Of a DNA stretch of 64,000 nucleotides, positions 1 through 12,620 are shown piece after piece. The DNA is taken from assembly GCA_944474755.1 (NCBI GenBank), contig OX104120.1:20492492-20556491 (forward strand). The letters are read 5' to 3'. Positions within the stretch are counted from its first letter, which is position 1, and each line of letters begins with the position of its first letter. Source of the DNA: Limnoperna fortunei (taxonomy: Eukaryota > Mollusca > Bivalvia > Mytilida > Modiolidae). A program made the position numbers and the translations under genes. The notes under the pieces are model-generated. The model saw nothing but the letters and a program-made list of their open reading frames with translations, ran no database searches and was not told the origin of the DNA.

Positions 1-724
1 ATGAATCATCAAAATTAAAAAAGTTAAGCCACATCTGACTAATAGGAATTAAATTTACTGGTTGCAGAATATGTTTGTAGTTTACTGGACTAAGGTCATC
101 TAAGCATAAAGACTAGAACAAATTCTGAATTTTTGAGCAGTAAATTTAAACAATGAATGGACCAATTACTTAAATGTGAGGACCGACATGGGCCTTCTGG
201 GGTTGTGATCCTCTCCTTGACTTACAGTCCATCAGCAGTGGCATTGAATCAACAGTCGCACAATAGTAATCAACTTTGCTGAATTCTAAAATGTACTACA
301 CGTGCTTCAACAAAAATCAAGGTAATTTAAATGAGCACATAATGGTATACAATATTACAATATCAGAACGTTTTCGAGGATAATTCTAAACATTTAGCTG
401 AATTTAATAATGATGGCTTATTTTATACTTCTTCGAGGATTATTCCACATATTTAGCCTTATTTAGTAATGATGGCTTTTTGTCCCGCCATGTACATTTT
501 TGACTGAAATGATTGGCAATCTTTCCGTGAAGTCTGAAAAATAACTAAAAGTAATTGAACAAGTGACATCAAAATAATCTTTATAGACATTGATAACATT
601 ACTAAACGGATATTAAAACCAGCATAGTTTCTACAGCCGTAAAAGACCTAATAACTTTCCGTCCATGCGTTAGTTTCATTATTTTATAAGAAAATCATAT
701 ACGATTGGCATAATGAAAAATTAT

Positions 725-1130
725 TGTTTGATTGATTGATTGATTGGATGTTTGCTTTACGTCCATTGAGCAGTGTTTCAGCCATATTCAGAAGTTAACA
801 GACAATAAATCAAATCGTTGAAAATGGGCCAAAGGGCAAAAATGTTGACCTCAACTGGAAAAATATGGGTATTAGTAGAGTCCGAAATTTAGCCTTTGTA
901 GCTGATAAAAAAGAGGGTAATCTTATCGAGATCTACAAAAAGGGTCTTTTATTGTGTAAGCAGCGAGGCACCCTCAAAACACGTTACCCATTGTGTTACG
1001 CGGTGAAGCGTTCCGTATCAGGACTTGAAAACACGCAAACAAGAGGGTCTTCCGCTACCTGGGCACGGGCTGTACAACAATGTAAACCCTCACAGTATGG
1101 TCCCAGCATAATGGATAAGAAACCAAAAAA
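725..1130 (+). repeat. GATTGATT-headed dispersed repeat, copy 1
   Basis: It begins with a (GATT)n run and TTTACGTCCATTGAGCAG...TTTCAGCCATATTCAG. It then carries the body TTAGCCTTTGTAGC, TCTACAAAAAGGGTC, GTGTAAGCAGCG and CGTTCCGTATCAGGAC, ending near GGTCTTCCGCTACCTGGGC. The same order of blocks recurs at 2655, 7540 and 20395, and inverted at 9970, 10560, 17285 and 25120. Confidence 0.75.
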
Positions 1131-2654
1131 GACATAATTTTATCATGAATATTTATTTACAAATCAAATGAAAAAAATATTGTACTGTGTTATATTTTGT
1201 TGTTTCCTTGAGCAGTAAATGTTTTGAAAAGAAAATTCGGAATAACCCCGACATACTTTCCGTGCACGTTCAAACAAGCACATCGGTAATTGTGACGTTA
1301 TTTAATATGACAACGGGTACACATGACTAGATTCTTGAATGTTAAATGCATCCCGATGAATTTTTGTAATTGCGCGTCTTGTCACGAAGAGAATAAATAA
1401 AACCTTAGGTAGTTTTTAGAGAAAACTTGGGTTAGGTTTGAAAAAAATACTTTATATAAGGATTGACAATAAAGATACTTTTTAACTGTAGACAGTAGAT
1501 GTGTGTCGATGTCTTACAACGGGCAAACAATCGATCACACGTGAGAAGCATGGTTGCAATTGGTTTTCGAACTGCTGACATTTAAATACCCGAATACGAT
1601 AGACTTTAAATGAGTAAATGTACATCGCCAACCGGAAAATACCTACATAAAGTGCATCTAGCCCTTTCTATGCATCGGGCGCATACTAGAGCTTCCATCT
1701 GTGTATGTCTTCATCAGTCTTTTCTAGTTCACCATTGTTTAATTCATTAATCCATTGTTTTTCATTCCTTTCTCCGCAGATCTCCTTCATGTGATCTTTG
1801 GATGACCTTGCTTCCTTCCCGCAACCGGAACTGGTAACTTGTATTCAGCACAAAAAGATAATGTCTCTTCAAACAAACGGGCTGCTAAGAATAAAAATAT
1901 TTAAATGTGTTGAATTATTCTCCAGACATGAAATATACAGATAAACACATTTTTAGGCGTAGATGAAATAATTAGATTCAATTTTTTAAAAAGCTAAAAA
2001 GATTACAGCCACTCAAAATGATATTTCCTGCTTGTACAGTGATTATGGCCACTTTGTATCCGGACATAGCGGCGGGAGTAGAAGTTATACTTTTAGTGTA
2101 TGAACGCGACAATTATATAGTTTTTGTTTTGATAGAACCATATTATATATATACAATAACAAATCAATTGACACAGAAACATCATTTTATGTTTTATAAA
2201 TCTGGCATTTCCTAAATAATATGCAATATAAATTTTGACGACATGTAGGAGGACATTTTTTGTTTGTTTTTGGTTTTGTTTTTGTACAATGAATGCATAA
2301 CATTAGACAATTAATCTAAAACTCTCCTGCAGTTTTTTTTCAAATACGATAAGCAGAACCCATTTGGATATATATGATTACCTTTAGGCATACTACTGTT
2401 GTTAATAAAATCGTTTGCTGGTTTTAAACATGTATAGCAATTTACTTGCGTCATCGGAAGCAGACATGCAATTATCATAGAATATGATACGGTAATAGCC
2501 TATAGCTGTTAGCTATTTTATCCTATATAATACGAGAATTTTCTGGTCGGATTATTAGCAAGTGTCAAGTACTCGTTTTTTCAGATTCAATAACGATTTG
2601 TACGCAACAATAACTGCAACGAAGAAGAAAGACAACTGAATTATATTAAGGCGT

Positions 2655-2920
2655 CTGGGATTGATTGATTGATTGAAGATTAGTAACGAGCAGTATTTCA
2701 GCTATATTCAAGACGGTAGCGGCTACAACTAGTCTACTCTTACCGGAATCTAAAAATGGTCTTTCATGTACAAGGAACGTAGCACTCTCCAAACAAGTTA
2801 CCCACTTTGGTCCGCCGTCAGGCTTTCCGTATTATGAACCAACAACCCATAACGAGAAGGCATCTCTATCCGCCAACCGTAGATGCACTGGGCACCTCTG
2901 TGAGTGGAGCACCTCTGTGA
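2655..2920 (+). repeat. GATTGATT-headed dispersed repeat, copy 2
   Basis: A (GATT)n head is followed by GAGCAGTATTTCAGCTATATTC, TAGCGGCTACAA, AAGTTACCCACTTTGGTCCG, GGCTTTCCGTATTATGA and GGCATCTCTATCCGCC. The order is the same as in copy 1, although the two copies are strongly diverged. Confidence 0.75.
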
Positions 2921-3544
2921 GTCGAACACTTTTCTTCACAATATGGTTCCAGTAGGCGTCTGGATTAATTTAACACCACTTTTAGCACTTTCCCAGCTAT
3001 ATCATTGCCTCAGGTTTTTATTTCGGGAAGAAGCCAGAGAACGCAATGCACCCAGAGTTTCGACAAGGATACCGACAATCGTCGTAAGTTAAATTAAATT
3101 AAATTCTTGCACACATTTATCGAAATCAGGCTCGATCTTGCAATCACTGTACTGACACACCGGCGGACAAGTTTGGGGCATACGTAGTCTGTTCGAAATG
3201 GACACTGCGAAACTGAAGCTAAACCAAATATGTCCAATGTTTGTCGCTTACATTTTCAAATGGGCGGTAATAAATACTAAATAGTAATTCGATTGTTGGA
3301 ATATTTGCTTAACGTTCAGCGAGCATTTTTTCTGTATATTTAGGACAAGAAAACAACAACAAATAAACGAGAAAATGGGTGGGACTTTTGAAACAGAAAT
3401 TTGACTGCAATAAAAAAGTGTGGAGTAAACATGTAACAGTTGGAAAATTAACGCTTTTGTAAAGTACTTTTTTTTGGAATCAACAACAAGGGTCGACGTG
3501 TGGACCTCTCCAATTAGCCTCCAGGAAACGCGATGGGCAGCTTT

Positions 3545-3691
3545 GGACCCGGTTTCATAAACATTTCAAATTTGAGGATTTCCTTAACATATCCTCAACT
3601 CAAAAAAAAATTGCTTAAAAATTTATATTTGAGGAAAAATTCAAAGATTTGAAGAAAATTTGAAGTTGAGAAGTTTTATGAAACTGGGGCC
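3545..3691. mobile_element. Small foldback/MITE-like element
   Basis: The left end CCCGGTTTCATAAAC and right end TTTTATGAAACTGGGG are imperfect inverted copies about 147 bp apart. The interior is itself partly palindromic (TTTGAGGAT.../...TTGAAGTTGAG). No coding capacity. This is consistent with a non-autonomous DNA element or foldback repeat. Confidence 0.65.
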
Positions 3692-5329
3692 TGTTAATCA
3701 AGCAATGGAAAGCTTCCAATCTAATAATTAGATGGAAAAAAAGAAAATAGAACTCAAAAACCCTTACAAGATTGCATTTAAAAATGTTCTACCAAATGTT
3801 CAATCTGATGAAGTGCTATGACTCATATGTCTTGCGTCTACTGTCTCTACGTGCTTGTATAGTTTTAAGGTCATAAAAATACTTTATTACATATCTCTTT
3901 CATTTGTAACAAACTCGTTGTACACTTGGCTAATATGGTCTTAAAAATATTTTCTCGCGTAAAGGTTTCATTATGTATAAGCACGACTAAAGCATTTATA
4001 CTGATCATTAGTCGAAAACAGTTACCATTATTATATAGATTATAAACGTTGTGATTATGTCGTGTTATATAATAGTTATTAATACAAATAAGGACAGTTA
4101 TAGTAAAATTGATCAATTAACCTATAAATTTTTAGTGTCTGAAGTCATGCATCATATTTAATTTATCTATTTTTAGCATGCTAGCCGGATTAGACTTTTC
4201 GATTGATTCAATATTTTAGTTAACTTATCGCGGTAGTAAGACGACAATCGTGGTAGTCAGTTTGCAAAGTAGACGACATTCATAATTTCTCAAATAAAAT
4301 ATTTTAGATATAAAAGTAAAATGTTTGAATCATAACAAATATAATGAAAGAACATTTTTATTTCATATTTACCACTGATTAGATTCTCAGACGAGATATA
4401 AAGTAAATAAATCACAATCTGTGTAAAATGAAAATATTGAAATCAGAGCAAACTATGTTTTAGTCCGAGAATCCGCTGCCTCCTACGACTTTTAAGACTA
4501 TTATGGGAGCGTGGGACAACAAAGAGGTTTCTACAAGCGAAAAAGCGGATTTTGCAACACGGGTCTGAGTTGGCATATTTTACAACCTCTCGATGTCAAA
4601 CAATGTTTCGTGTGGTTCAACTTTAAATAAATCGTTTCTCTAGATATTTTTCTATGTGAAAATAATCATCTTTTCATGGACATCGAGGGATTGTGAAACG
4701 TGACATATTTTTTGGAAACCGAAGCATTCTGGCCGAAATCTAGTCAAAACAGGTGATGAACAATGTGGTAGAAATTTATAAACTTGTGAACATAAGAGTA
4801 TCCGCTGATTAACAGTTTAAAATTTTAAGGAATAAGAAATTCATCCTCGTAAGAAAGTGCACAATGCATAAACAGTTGCTAGAATATTTTCAGAACTTAG
4901 AAATACATAATCGACCTGTGTTACTCAAATAAATGTAAAGACACGAAACTTATTTAACCGAAAAATTGTCGTACACTTACTTCTCATGATACATTATTAA
5001 GGAGAAACAGACGCGTTGCGTTCTGGTGGATATAGTCAATATAAACCTGATATAAACAGTTTATCTCCAGCTGAGTTAACATCAACTGATCGTTTCTTTG
5101 ATACTTCGACTCCTACCACATTGATGATGATGAACTCACTTTTTCTCTAAATAGTGTGTTTTCTGTTATGAAGGCATTTTAGCCTTCATTAAGGTTTCTT
5201 ATATCGGCTCTACCGTTCATACAGTTGACAGTCTGTACTTACCGATGCATTTAACTATTACACATGTGTTGTCTCTATGTCTACAATTCACCTTGGTTAG
5301 TGAAGCTATATTTTTATATAGTGTATTTG

Positions 5330-5425
5330 GCCGAGGGGCCTAGACTGCCGAACATAATGCAGGCAAATTGGTGACACAGTGTCACAACGGTGTGAGTTCG
5401 AATCCCGCTGATAGTAAGCAAAAAT
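5330..5425 (+). repeat. tRNA-headed SINE-like fragment
   Basis: GGCCGAGGGGCCTAGACTGC resembles an A-box region and GAGTTCGAATCCCGC matches a Pol III B box, about 55 bp apart. The cloverleaf is not intact and no mature tRNA fold was found, so this is a SINE head rather than a tRNA gene. Confidence 0.5.
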
Positions 5426-6623
5426 TTAACAGTATTAAATATCTAATTCTAACAGCATTGGGCTTTATTTGTAGACTTGGTGTAAACACTGTATTTCTGA
5501 TGCTTTAAACATCAGAAATACAATTGTACATAATTTACTTACTGTGACTGTATTTATATTTTAAGTTCTCTGTAACTGAGGAAATAACGTCATTTACATT
5601 CCCAATTGTGGGCTTACTGATGTTTACTTTAATGGTTGTTTTTGTACACAAAACTAAAATGACTTATATATGGTATTTAAAGTGACGTAACTAACAAAGT
5701 ACAGACCAAATGCCAACTGCATTTATTGAACCAATATGACTCCTAGGTTTGACTTTTTGTTCAAAACTTATTTTGCTTTCAGAGTACAAGCTAGTTCCCA
5801 ATTTATGCAAGTGCAAAGTTTTCAAATGTATTATAAACTACGACCTGTCCATTTTACAAAATGCAACAAATTAACATCTTATGGTTTAAAAAATAACAAA
5901 ATGAAACTTATGCTCCTTCGAAGTACGTTAACTAGCTTGCTCTTGTAAGAAAATTACTATTAAAGAACATATGAATTTTCCTAGCTTAATCAATAGCCAA
6001 CTCATATATTAGTCAATTGCGTTCAAACCTAAGCTTATAGTGCCTTTTTGTACTGTCATTTTCATACATCGAACATTATATGATTTGTCAGAAATAAATT
6101 GAGGTATGCGTGCTATCATTGATTACACCCAGCCGAAAGGTAAAACAAAATAATTTGCTAAAGGCATTAAAATAAATTAATCCTAATTTGTATTACTTTC
6201 ACATATGATACAGAACATATTCTATTGTTGTCTGCTTCGATCTGAGACTACAAACTTTGCAAATAAGAGCAGAAGATATTTTATATGTACATAAAGGTCT
6301 GTTTTTCGTTTAGTACCAGATGAGATTGCCCTTTGGTAAAAAAGTTAAATTGATTCTTTTTATAGGCTTGCGTGTAATGCATTACAAACGCGTAAAATTG
6401 GAAGTTTTATATCGAGTGAGCTTTCTATGAATTGTAATTAACTATATTTGATTCTTACTGAAGACAGGTATAATTTTTTAGTTTTGTTTGAATGGGTTTT
6501 AGCGCTTTAATGGCTTTGGTGGGTGGGATGGGAGAGGGAGAAACCTTAAAATGCGTTTAGGCAAATATAACTTTGTACTCTTAAAATTTATTGAATCACG
6601 TAATTTAGTTTCAATATGTCTTT

Positions 6624-6835
6624 TGAATGGTGTTTAACGCCACTCAGCAATCTTTACGCTATATCAATATGTACAGCTTTTATTGGGGAGGAAGCAGGAG
6701 TACACGGAGAAATCTCCGACCTTCGGTAGGAAGACTGGCAATTCTTGTCAGTTGAGATTAGAGTCGAGCACATCCTGTAAAACTCGAACCGCAACCTCAG
6801 TGTTGACAGACCACTACCCCAAGTGACAATATGTA
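6624..6835 (-). repeat. SINE-like repeat (AATAAAAACTGG family), reverse copy
   Basis: Read on the - strand it runs from a tRNA-like head (GCGGTTCGAGTT) through CTGACAAGAATTGCCAG and AATAAAAGCTG to TGGCGTTAAACACCATTCAA. The same blocks in the same order occur at 9363-9590. Confidence 0.7.
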
Positions 6836-7539
6836 TCATTATATAATATTATTAACACTGTCTTTGCAATATCAGTTATCTGGCCTATGTATAGAGAACA
6901 GAAATATTAAACACAAACCTCAGAATTCATTTAATTTCAAACTGACATTTGAATGGAGTCTTAATGAAGTAATAATGTGCCTCTTTTTCTTGGTTAAAAT
7001 TATTAACCCAAATGCTTTGTTTATTTTCAGTAGATGGTTATATACAATTCATGTTGTTTGCCAACAAAATCGATGGGGTGGTACTGTTTTAAACAAGACA
7101 TTGATACAATATTAAGCTATGTGTTATTGATTGTAGTTTATTTCTAAGCTTTTAAGTTTTATCAAGTAGCTATTGTTTTGTTTAACGTACAATTGTATTG
7201 TAAAGGCATAACAACGGATAACATGTTATAAATGCCAATGCATTATCTCGTTTCTTGTACGCTTTTTAAAAGCTCTCTTAAATAGTTCGTATCAATGCCC
7301 GAAGTTACTCTTTAGGTGTCAAACGCTAACTATGACGTAAATATCAACAGGGTGTATGATACGAGTACTTATCTTCTAACATAATTCTCGCACAAGTGAG
7401 CATTCATTATCACTTTAATCGATATATACAAGCAAATCAAAAACATTCTTAAAGAGTCGGGTTTTCTGTAGCTTTTTATAACATGTAATTTTAAATTGTA
7501 TTTCATTAAGAAATGTCACACGTAAGGAACACAACTTTT

Positions 7540-7800
7540 ACTGCCACTGGAAAAGTATGGAGTAGAGGCGGAGAATTTAACCTTTTGTAGCGGTTACAAT
7601 GAGCCCACTCTTTTTCGAAGTCTACAAAAGAGGTCTTTATCGTGTAAGGAGCGTGGCACACCAAACAAGTTACAGACGTCGGTCCGCGTCCAAGCTTTAC
7701 GTATTATGACCTGACAACCCCTCTCACCCCAACAAGATGGTCTCCCTTATCCGCCTAACAGTGACGGGCTGTTGCTCTGTCAGTCGAGTACTGAGAACCT
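7540..7800 (+). repeat. GATTGATT-family repeat body, copy 3 (head missing)
   Basis: It starts at ACTGGAAAAGTATGG and follows with TTTTGTAGCGGTTACAA, TCTACAAAAGAGGTC, GTGTAAGGAGCGTGGCAC, CAAGTTACAGACGTCGGTCC and TACGTATTATGACC, the family body without the (GATT)n head. Confidence 0.72.
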
Positions 7801-8712
7801 TCCCAGTATTTGTGTGAAGGACAGTCTGCTTTAGTGTGCAATTTATTATTTCGTCGCACCACAAAACATCTACTCCTAGGTATACTATAGAGGACCCATA
7901 CCAAAACATACATTTACTACTGACCTTATGATGATTTGAATCCTCTAAATAATTTAGGTCTCTTAAAGTATACTTAGGCCATATTGCGATATATAAAAGG
8001 GTCTACGATTTGTTATTTTTAAGAAAAGACATGAAATAACGACAGAGTTCCGCTTTAAATAACTTTACAGGTATACTAAATCAAATTTTGATTTCATAAT
8101 AATATTTTTTTCTGTTTTCAAATTTTCTTGAAACAAAATTTAATTTCCAACAGTTAATCCACCGAAAATGTATGCTGCAATTCTGGTTTTTTTTCAACTT
8201 TCAACATTTGCATTATAGGATTTCGAATCTTGTTATATCTGTTATATCAGAAAACAACTTTATTTGTGAAAATTGCATGACATAATAGATGTTTTAGAAT
8301 AATGTATCGATACAATCAGTTTGAAATATATTTAATTTGTTCAAAAAATTTGTAATTAAAATAAAACATTAAAATCACTTCTTGTATTTGTTCGTAAAAC
8401 TTACTATTGCTTAGAACATTAATTTGTTATTTACAACTATTTTGGTAAAATCACTCATATAATTATTTTGTTTGATTAACATCACAATCCTAAACTGATC
8501 CTTAACCAAAATAAGATAATTAATAGCCAGAACCGATACATTTGTTAAGTTGACTTGTAAGCCATTATAATTATCAATTATTGTTGTTACAATGTAGTTT
8601 TAGGATTATTGTTTGCACATTAGAAATAATATATGTACGACATTCACGGTTACGACTTTATATTAGGGTAAAACTTTACTAATATGGTGCTTTCTAATTC
8701 AATGCAATAAGT

Positions 8713-8812
8713 ATCATATATATCACGTCTTTTACCAGTTAAGTTTTTTAATGTACGAGACACAGGCAAGTGGTTTAAATAGTTACCTGGTAAAAGGCGT
8801 GGTATATATTTC
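8713..8812. repeat. Inverted repeat pair (foldback element)
   Basis: ATCACGTCTTTTACCAG on the left matches the reverse complement of CTGGTAAAAGGCGTGGT on the right within arms of about 30 bp separated by about 40 bp. Weaker pairing continues outward. No coding capacity. Confidence 0.6.
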
Positions 8813-9362
8813 AATCAATAGAATTGTAAAATGGACGTGACATTATGGTTGTCAGACGATCATGTGCCACACGGTCAACCTAGAGATCTATGTAGCTCAT
8901 TTTGGTATTTTTGAATGACAGCAAGACGTGTGGCTTACACTATGGAATAACTCAAAAGTTGGTTGATTATACCATAGCTAAGCCCAGTCTACTTCAATTT
9001 GTCTTTGAATGAGGATTTTTATCAGGTGACATGAAACGTGGTTTAAAAAAACGTCCTGTGTTAAACAATGATTTGTCACAACACACAGATTAAGTGTGAT
9101 TAATCAAGTTCAAGGGAAAATGTATTTTGTTACAAGCATATTTAGAAAGCTAAAATTCATTAGGTTCTGACTTGTCTATGCAGATTGTTTTATTCTAGCT
9201 TTCATCATTATCATACATTGAACGTACCAAACATGTTATTTGATTACAACGTTGATATGATCCTAACCTATTTCCAAGTATGCATCGATTTGGTTGATTT
9301 ATGTCAATAATTTTGTACGTTGCATTTCATATAACATTGCTTTAGAGTTAAAAAATTATAAC

Positions 9363-9590
9363 ATGGGGCCTTGGTGGTCGATTGGTTAACTGAGATTGCG
9401 GTTAGATTTTCCCTTAGGCAGTTTGTACTCTTCTCCAATCTTAATTGACAAGGATTGCCAGTTTACCTACGGCAGTTCCGGGGTTTTCTCCGGATACTCT
9501 GGCTACATCACCCAATAAAAACTGGACGCCATGATATAGCTGAAAAATTCCTAAAAGTGGCGTTAAACACCATTCAAACGAACAAAACAA
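9363..9590 (+). mobile_element. tRNA-derived SINE-like element, fullest copy
   Basis: Its tRNA-like head (GGCCTTGGTGGTCGATTGG) is followed by TTGACAAGGATTGCCAG, GGGTTTTCTCCGGATACTC, CACCCAATAAAAACTGGACG, GGCGTTAAACACCATTC and an A-rich tail of AACAAA units. The head, body and simple 3' tail order is that of a SINE. A run of about 33 bp around AATAAAAACTGG is identical to the copy at 61445-61560. Confidence 0.72.
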
Positions 9591-9969
9591 AATCAAATCT
9601 AACAGCTAGTTTTGAGTTTTGAGCTAGTTTTTTTTAAATATGAGCAATATCATCTAGTTTAACAGTGCGAATAATATTTCCTTATTTTAAACTTCACAAC
9701 TCTTTTTGACGTTTGAAAACATAAATTTATATGCATATGTTATAAAACATTGAAAATCTCAATTCATCAAATAAGACACAGCTACATTCAAGAAGTACAC
9801 GAGAAAACCCGCTTTTGACCTGAAAAGTGACATTTTTTAATAATATAAATCGATTTAATAGAATTGTAATTAAGTCTTAGAGCAGTTTTATAGTGTTTGT
9901 ACTTTATTATACCGGTTGAATTTAATAAAGACATTATAATTTATATTCAATATTTAGTGATTCATTAAG

Positions 9970-10300
9970 GAGGTCGTTGGACCAAACTGTCAGGGTTCAC
10001 AATGTTCGACTCACAGAGCTGCCCAGCGCGTTCTCAGGTGGTAGACAAGGGATGCAATCTATTTTTTGGTTGAGGGGTGAGGGGTTGTCATAAATCGGAT
10101 AGCCTGACGGTGCGGACCACAGTGGGTAACTGCCACGATTCTTGCCCGATAAGGACCCCTTCGATAAGATTATTGCCGCTACAAGTGGCTAAATTTTCCT
10201 CCACTAACCAATACTCCATACTTTTCAAGTGACAGTCAACGAGAGGGCACCATTATCCGCTAAGCTGCTTAGTAGGTTGGGCACTGGGAATCCTCAGTAA
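9970..10300 (-). repeat. GATTGATT-family repeat body, reverse copy
   Basis: Inverted blocks include GGATAGCCTGACGG, CGGACCACAGTGGGTAACT, CGATAAGGACCCC, TGCCGCTACAAG and CCATACTTTTCAAGTG, the reverse complement of the order seen at 7540-7800. Confidence 0.7.
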
Positions 10301-10559
10301 CGTGAAGTAGGATATCAAATATTACAACAAATGCTATCACTCATTGTCTAAAGTGTTTTTTGTTGCACGTTTTGAAAGTGTGTTGCTTGTTGCGTGTGAG
10401 AATCTTCTGATAGTCATGATATGGTCATTCCATATTGTCCATGGATTATACTTCTTATTACGTCTCATCTACAAAACGACAATCTATGATGTATGACTTT
10501 AAGAAACTGGAGTGGTCTTAGTGTGACTGATTTACATTTTAAATTACATCCGTAGAATA

Positions 10560-10770
10560 TACATCAGTGCTCGAACCATAGAGCTGCTCCAAGGCCTCAG
10601 GTGGCGGACAGGAATGCCATCTCATTAATTTATTAAAAAACGGAAAGACTTACCGCGAACCAAAGCATGTTTTGAAATTGCAAACGTCCTTTAGCGATAA
10701 AGACCCGATGCGAAAAAGAGTAGACACATTGTAGCTGCGACAAAGGCTGAAATTGCTCTTTAGTCTATCG
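10560..10770 (-). repeat. GATTGATT-family repeat, partial reverse copy
   Basis: Contains GAGCTGCTCCAAGGCC, AGGTGGCGGACAGGAATGCC, GCGATAAAGACCCGATGCG and TTGTAGCTGCGACAAAGGC, matching the reverse-oriented family. It is shorter and more diverged. Confidence 0.55.
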
Positions 10771-12399
10771 CATAAATCGAATTTTTTATTCTTTGAAAAC
10801 TTATTCTCGGGATAAATATAGATGAAATACTGATCACTAGACATTAAGCTATTTGAATCTCTAATTGTGTTATGTACGATTCAAGGTTAGTCATGTTTAT
10901 TTCTTTTTATAGCTGCTAATATTAGTTTACATTGTATTTGAATGTAATGATAACTTATATTTATCACCCAAATATTATGATTTACAGTTGTAGTGAATAT
11001 TAAACACTTGATGTATGGTCATTTATTCAAAAGTATAAGGATATATAAATTTAAGGTTGATAACGCCAATGATGTCAATATATTTATCTTCAAAAATACG
11101 AGTTGTTAGTGTAGTAATGACAACGTACAATCACAATACCTTCCAATCTCAGGATTTGTATCCTTTTAATAAATGTAATGCTTTTAGATATTGGTCCATT
11201 CAGATTAAATTGTTTAATGTGCATTAGTACTTAAAGAGGATAAAATGGTGGTTGTAAATAAAGCACAGAAAGAAATGACCAGAAACGCACCACTTGAATT
11301 AGTTTTCATCCTGGTTAAGTTGACGCAGTCATTGATGGATTAAATTGGCATTGGGAAAATCCTTTTTGAGTTATTATACGACAAGGTCATTTTCTAACTT
11401 ATCCAATTATCAAATTTACAAAAGAAATCCCGACGGATTGCAGTATCATAGGATTTAATTAATCTTTGGCCATCCAATAGAAATAAGTAAAACAGCGCGT
11501 AAAGGTATGTGCAAATGTAATCTAAATCGATTGATATCTTTTGAGTGTGCCTTTAATAAGTTAAAGAAACCCTTAGGGATATTGTTAAATGGTGCAAATA
11601 CATGTACATGAAAACATTATATTCAGTTTAGGTTAATCTTTACCATAGAAATATGCAAATGTCCAAAAACATTTTTGCTTTTGACACTTGAATCTAGATC
11701 CCAGATTTCTATGGAGAACGCATCAAATAATACATATTATTTTTTTTGTACTTTTCTATGCGTCGATACTATCATAAGTGAAACACTAAAAATTGTCAGA
11801 ACAATTACAATGAATAGAATTATCAACATCAAATCACACAGCAACAAAAGAAAGTAATGTTAGGCGATAACAAAAAAATACCGAACACCAAAGTACTTGT
11901 CAAAAAGACAATGCACAAATCAAAGTCCACGAATCCGACAAACTTAATAACCAACAACCAAAAATATAGCAATCCGTTTTGAAATTTACGGGCAAATAGA
12001 TAATGACTATATATCACTGGAAGAATCAATGTTATTCTCGTCAGCATCGAAGAGTGGCTTCTTGGCTGCTTATAAATTAGGGATTAATAATCCGCCAATA
12101 GCAGGCATCGACCCAGAAAATAAAATGTCATACAAATACCAAGGTTATTAGATTTACAATGCCAGGCTACTCAAGACTTATTATTGGCGATAAAACCCCC
12201 AAAAATGTAAATTCAAATTTAATAAGATGTTTTAAACATTATTCAGAACAGTTCTAATAGAATAGAAAGGCCTTCGAGTTTAAATAATCTTTTAAATTTC
12301 AGGGTTGTAAATTTTGACAATGTATCTTTCATTCCAATTTAAATGGTTTCTAAAATCGCCAACACGGATATATGTCCAAGTGTCTTACAATGAAATCGT

Positions 12400-12620
12400 T
12401 TTTCAAAAATATGTTGTTAGGGTTTTCGCAATACCAATGTACTCTTACGTTATCATGACGAAACTCTCTGTGGGGAGTAATTATTGGTGTAATGGCAAAT
12501 AAAATCGCAATTTTGTAATTTGATGTGTTATGTGTATGTATAATTTAATAACTATTTCATCATGTGAGGAATGAATTTTATGACTTGCATTGGGACCAGA
12601 TAAACAATTGTTTCATCCAA
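12400..12620 (+). repeat. Dispersed repeat pair, member A
   Basis: TGTACTCTTACGTT, GGGAGTAATTATTG, GCAAATAAAATCGCAATTTT and GAATTTTATG...GGGA..AGATAA recur in the same order and spacing at 19170-19380. No coding capacity was recognised, and element ends were not determined. Confidence 0.65.

Noticed and set aside
865..1137. A 90-residue ORF, MGISRVRNLAFVADKKEGN...
   Set aside because: It lies wholly inside a GATTGATT-family repeat copy; other copies do not keep the frame.
5336..5420. tRNA gene
   Set aside because: Only an A-box-like and a B-box-like segment are present; no cloverleaf with paired acceptor stem can be drawn.
11510..11640. CKC...ECAFNKL..., another possible cap exon
   Set aside because: It lacks the upstream cysteine pair, has no good donor at the right phase and ends in a stop.
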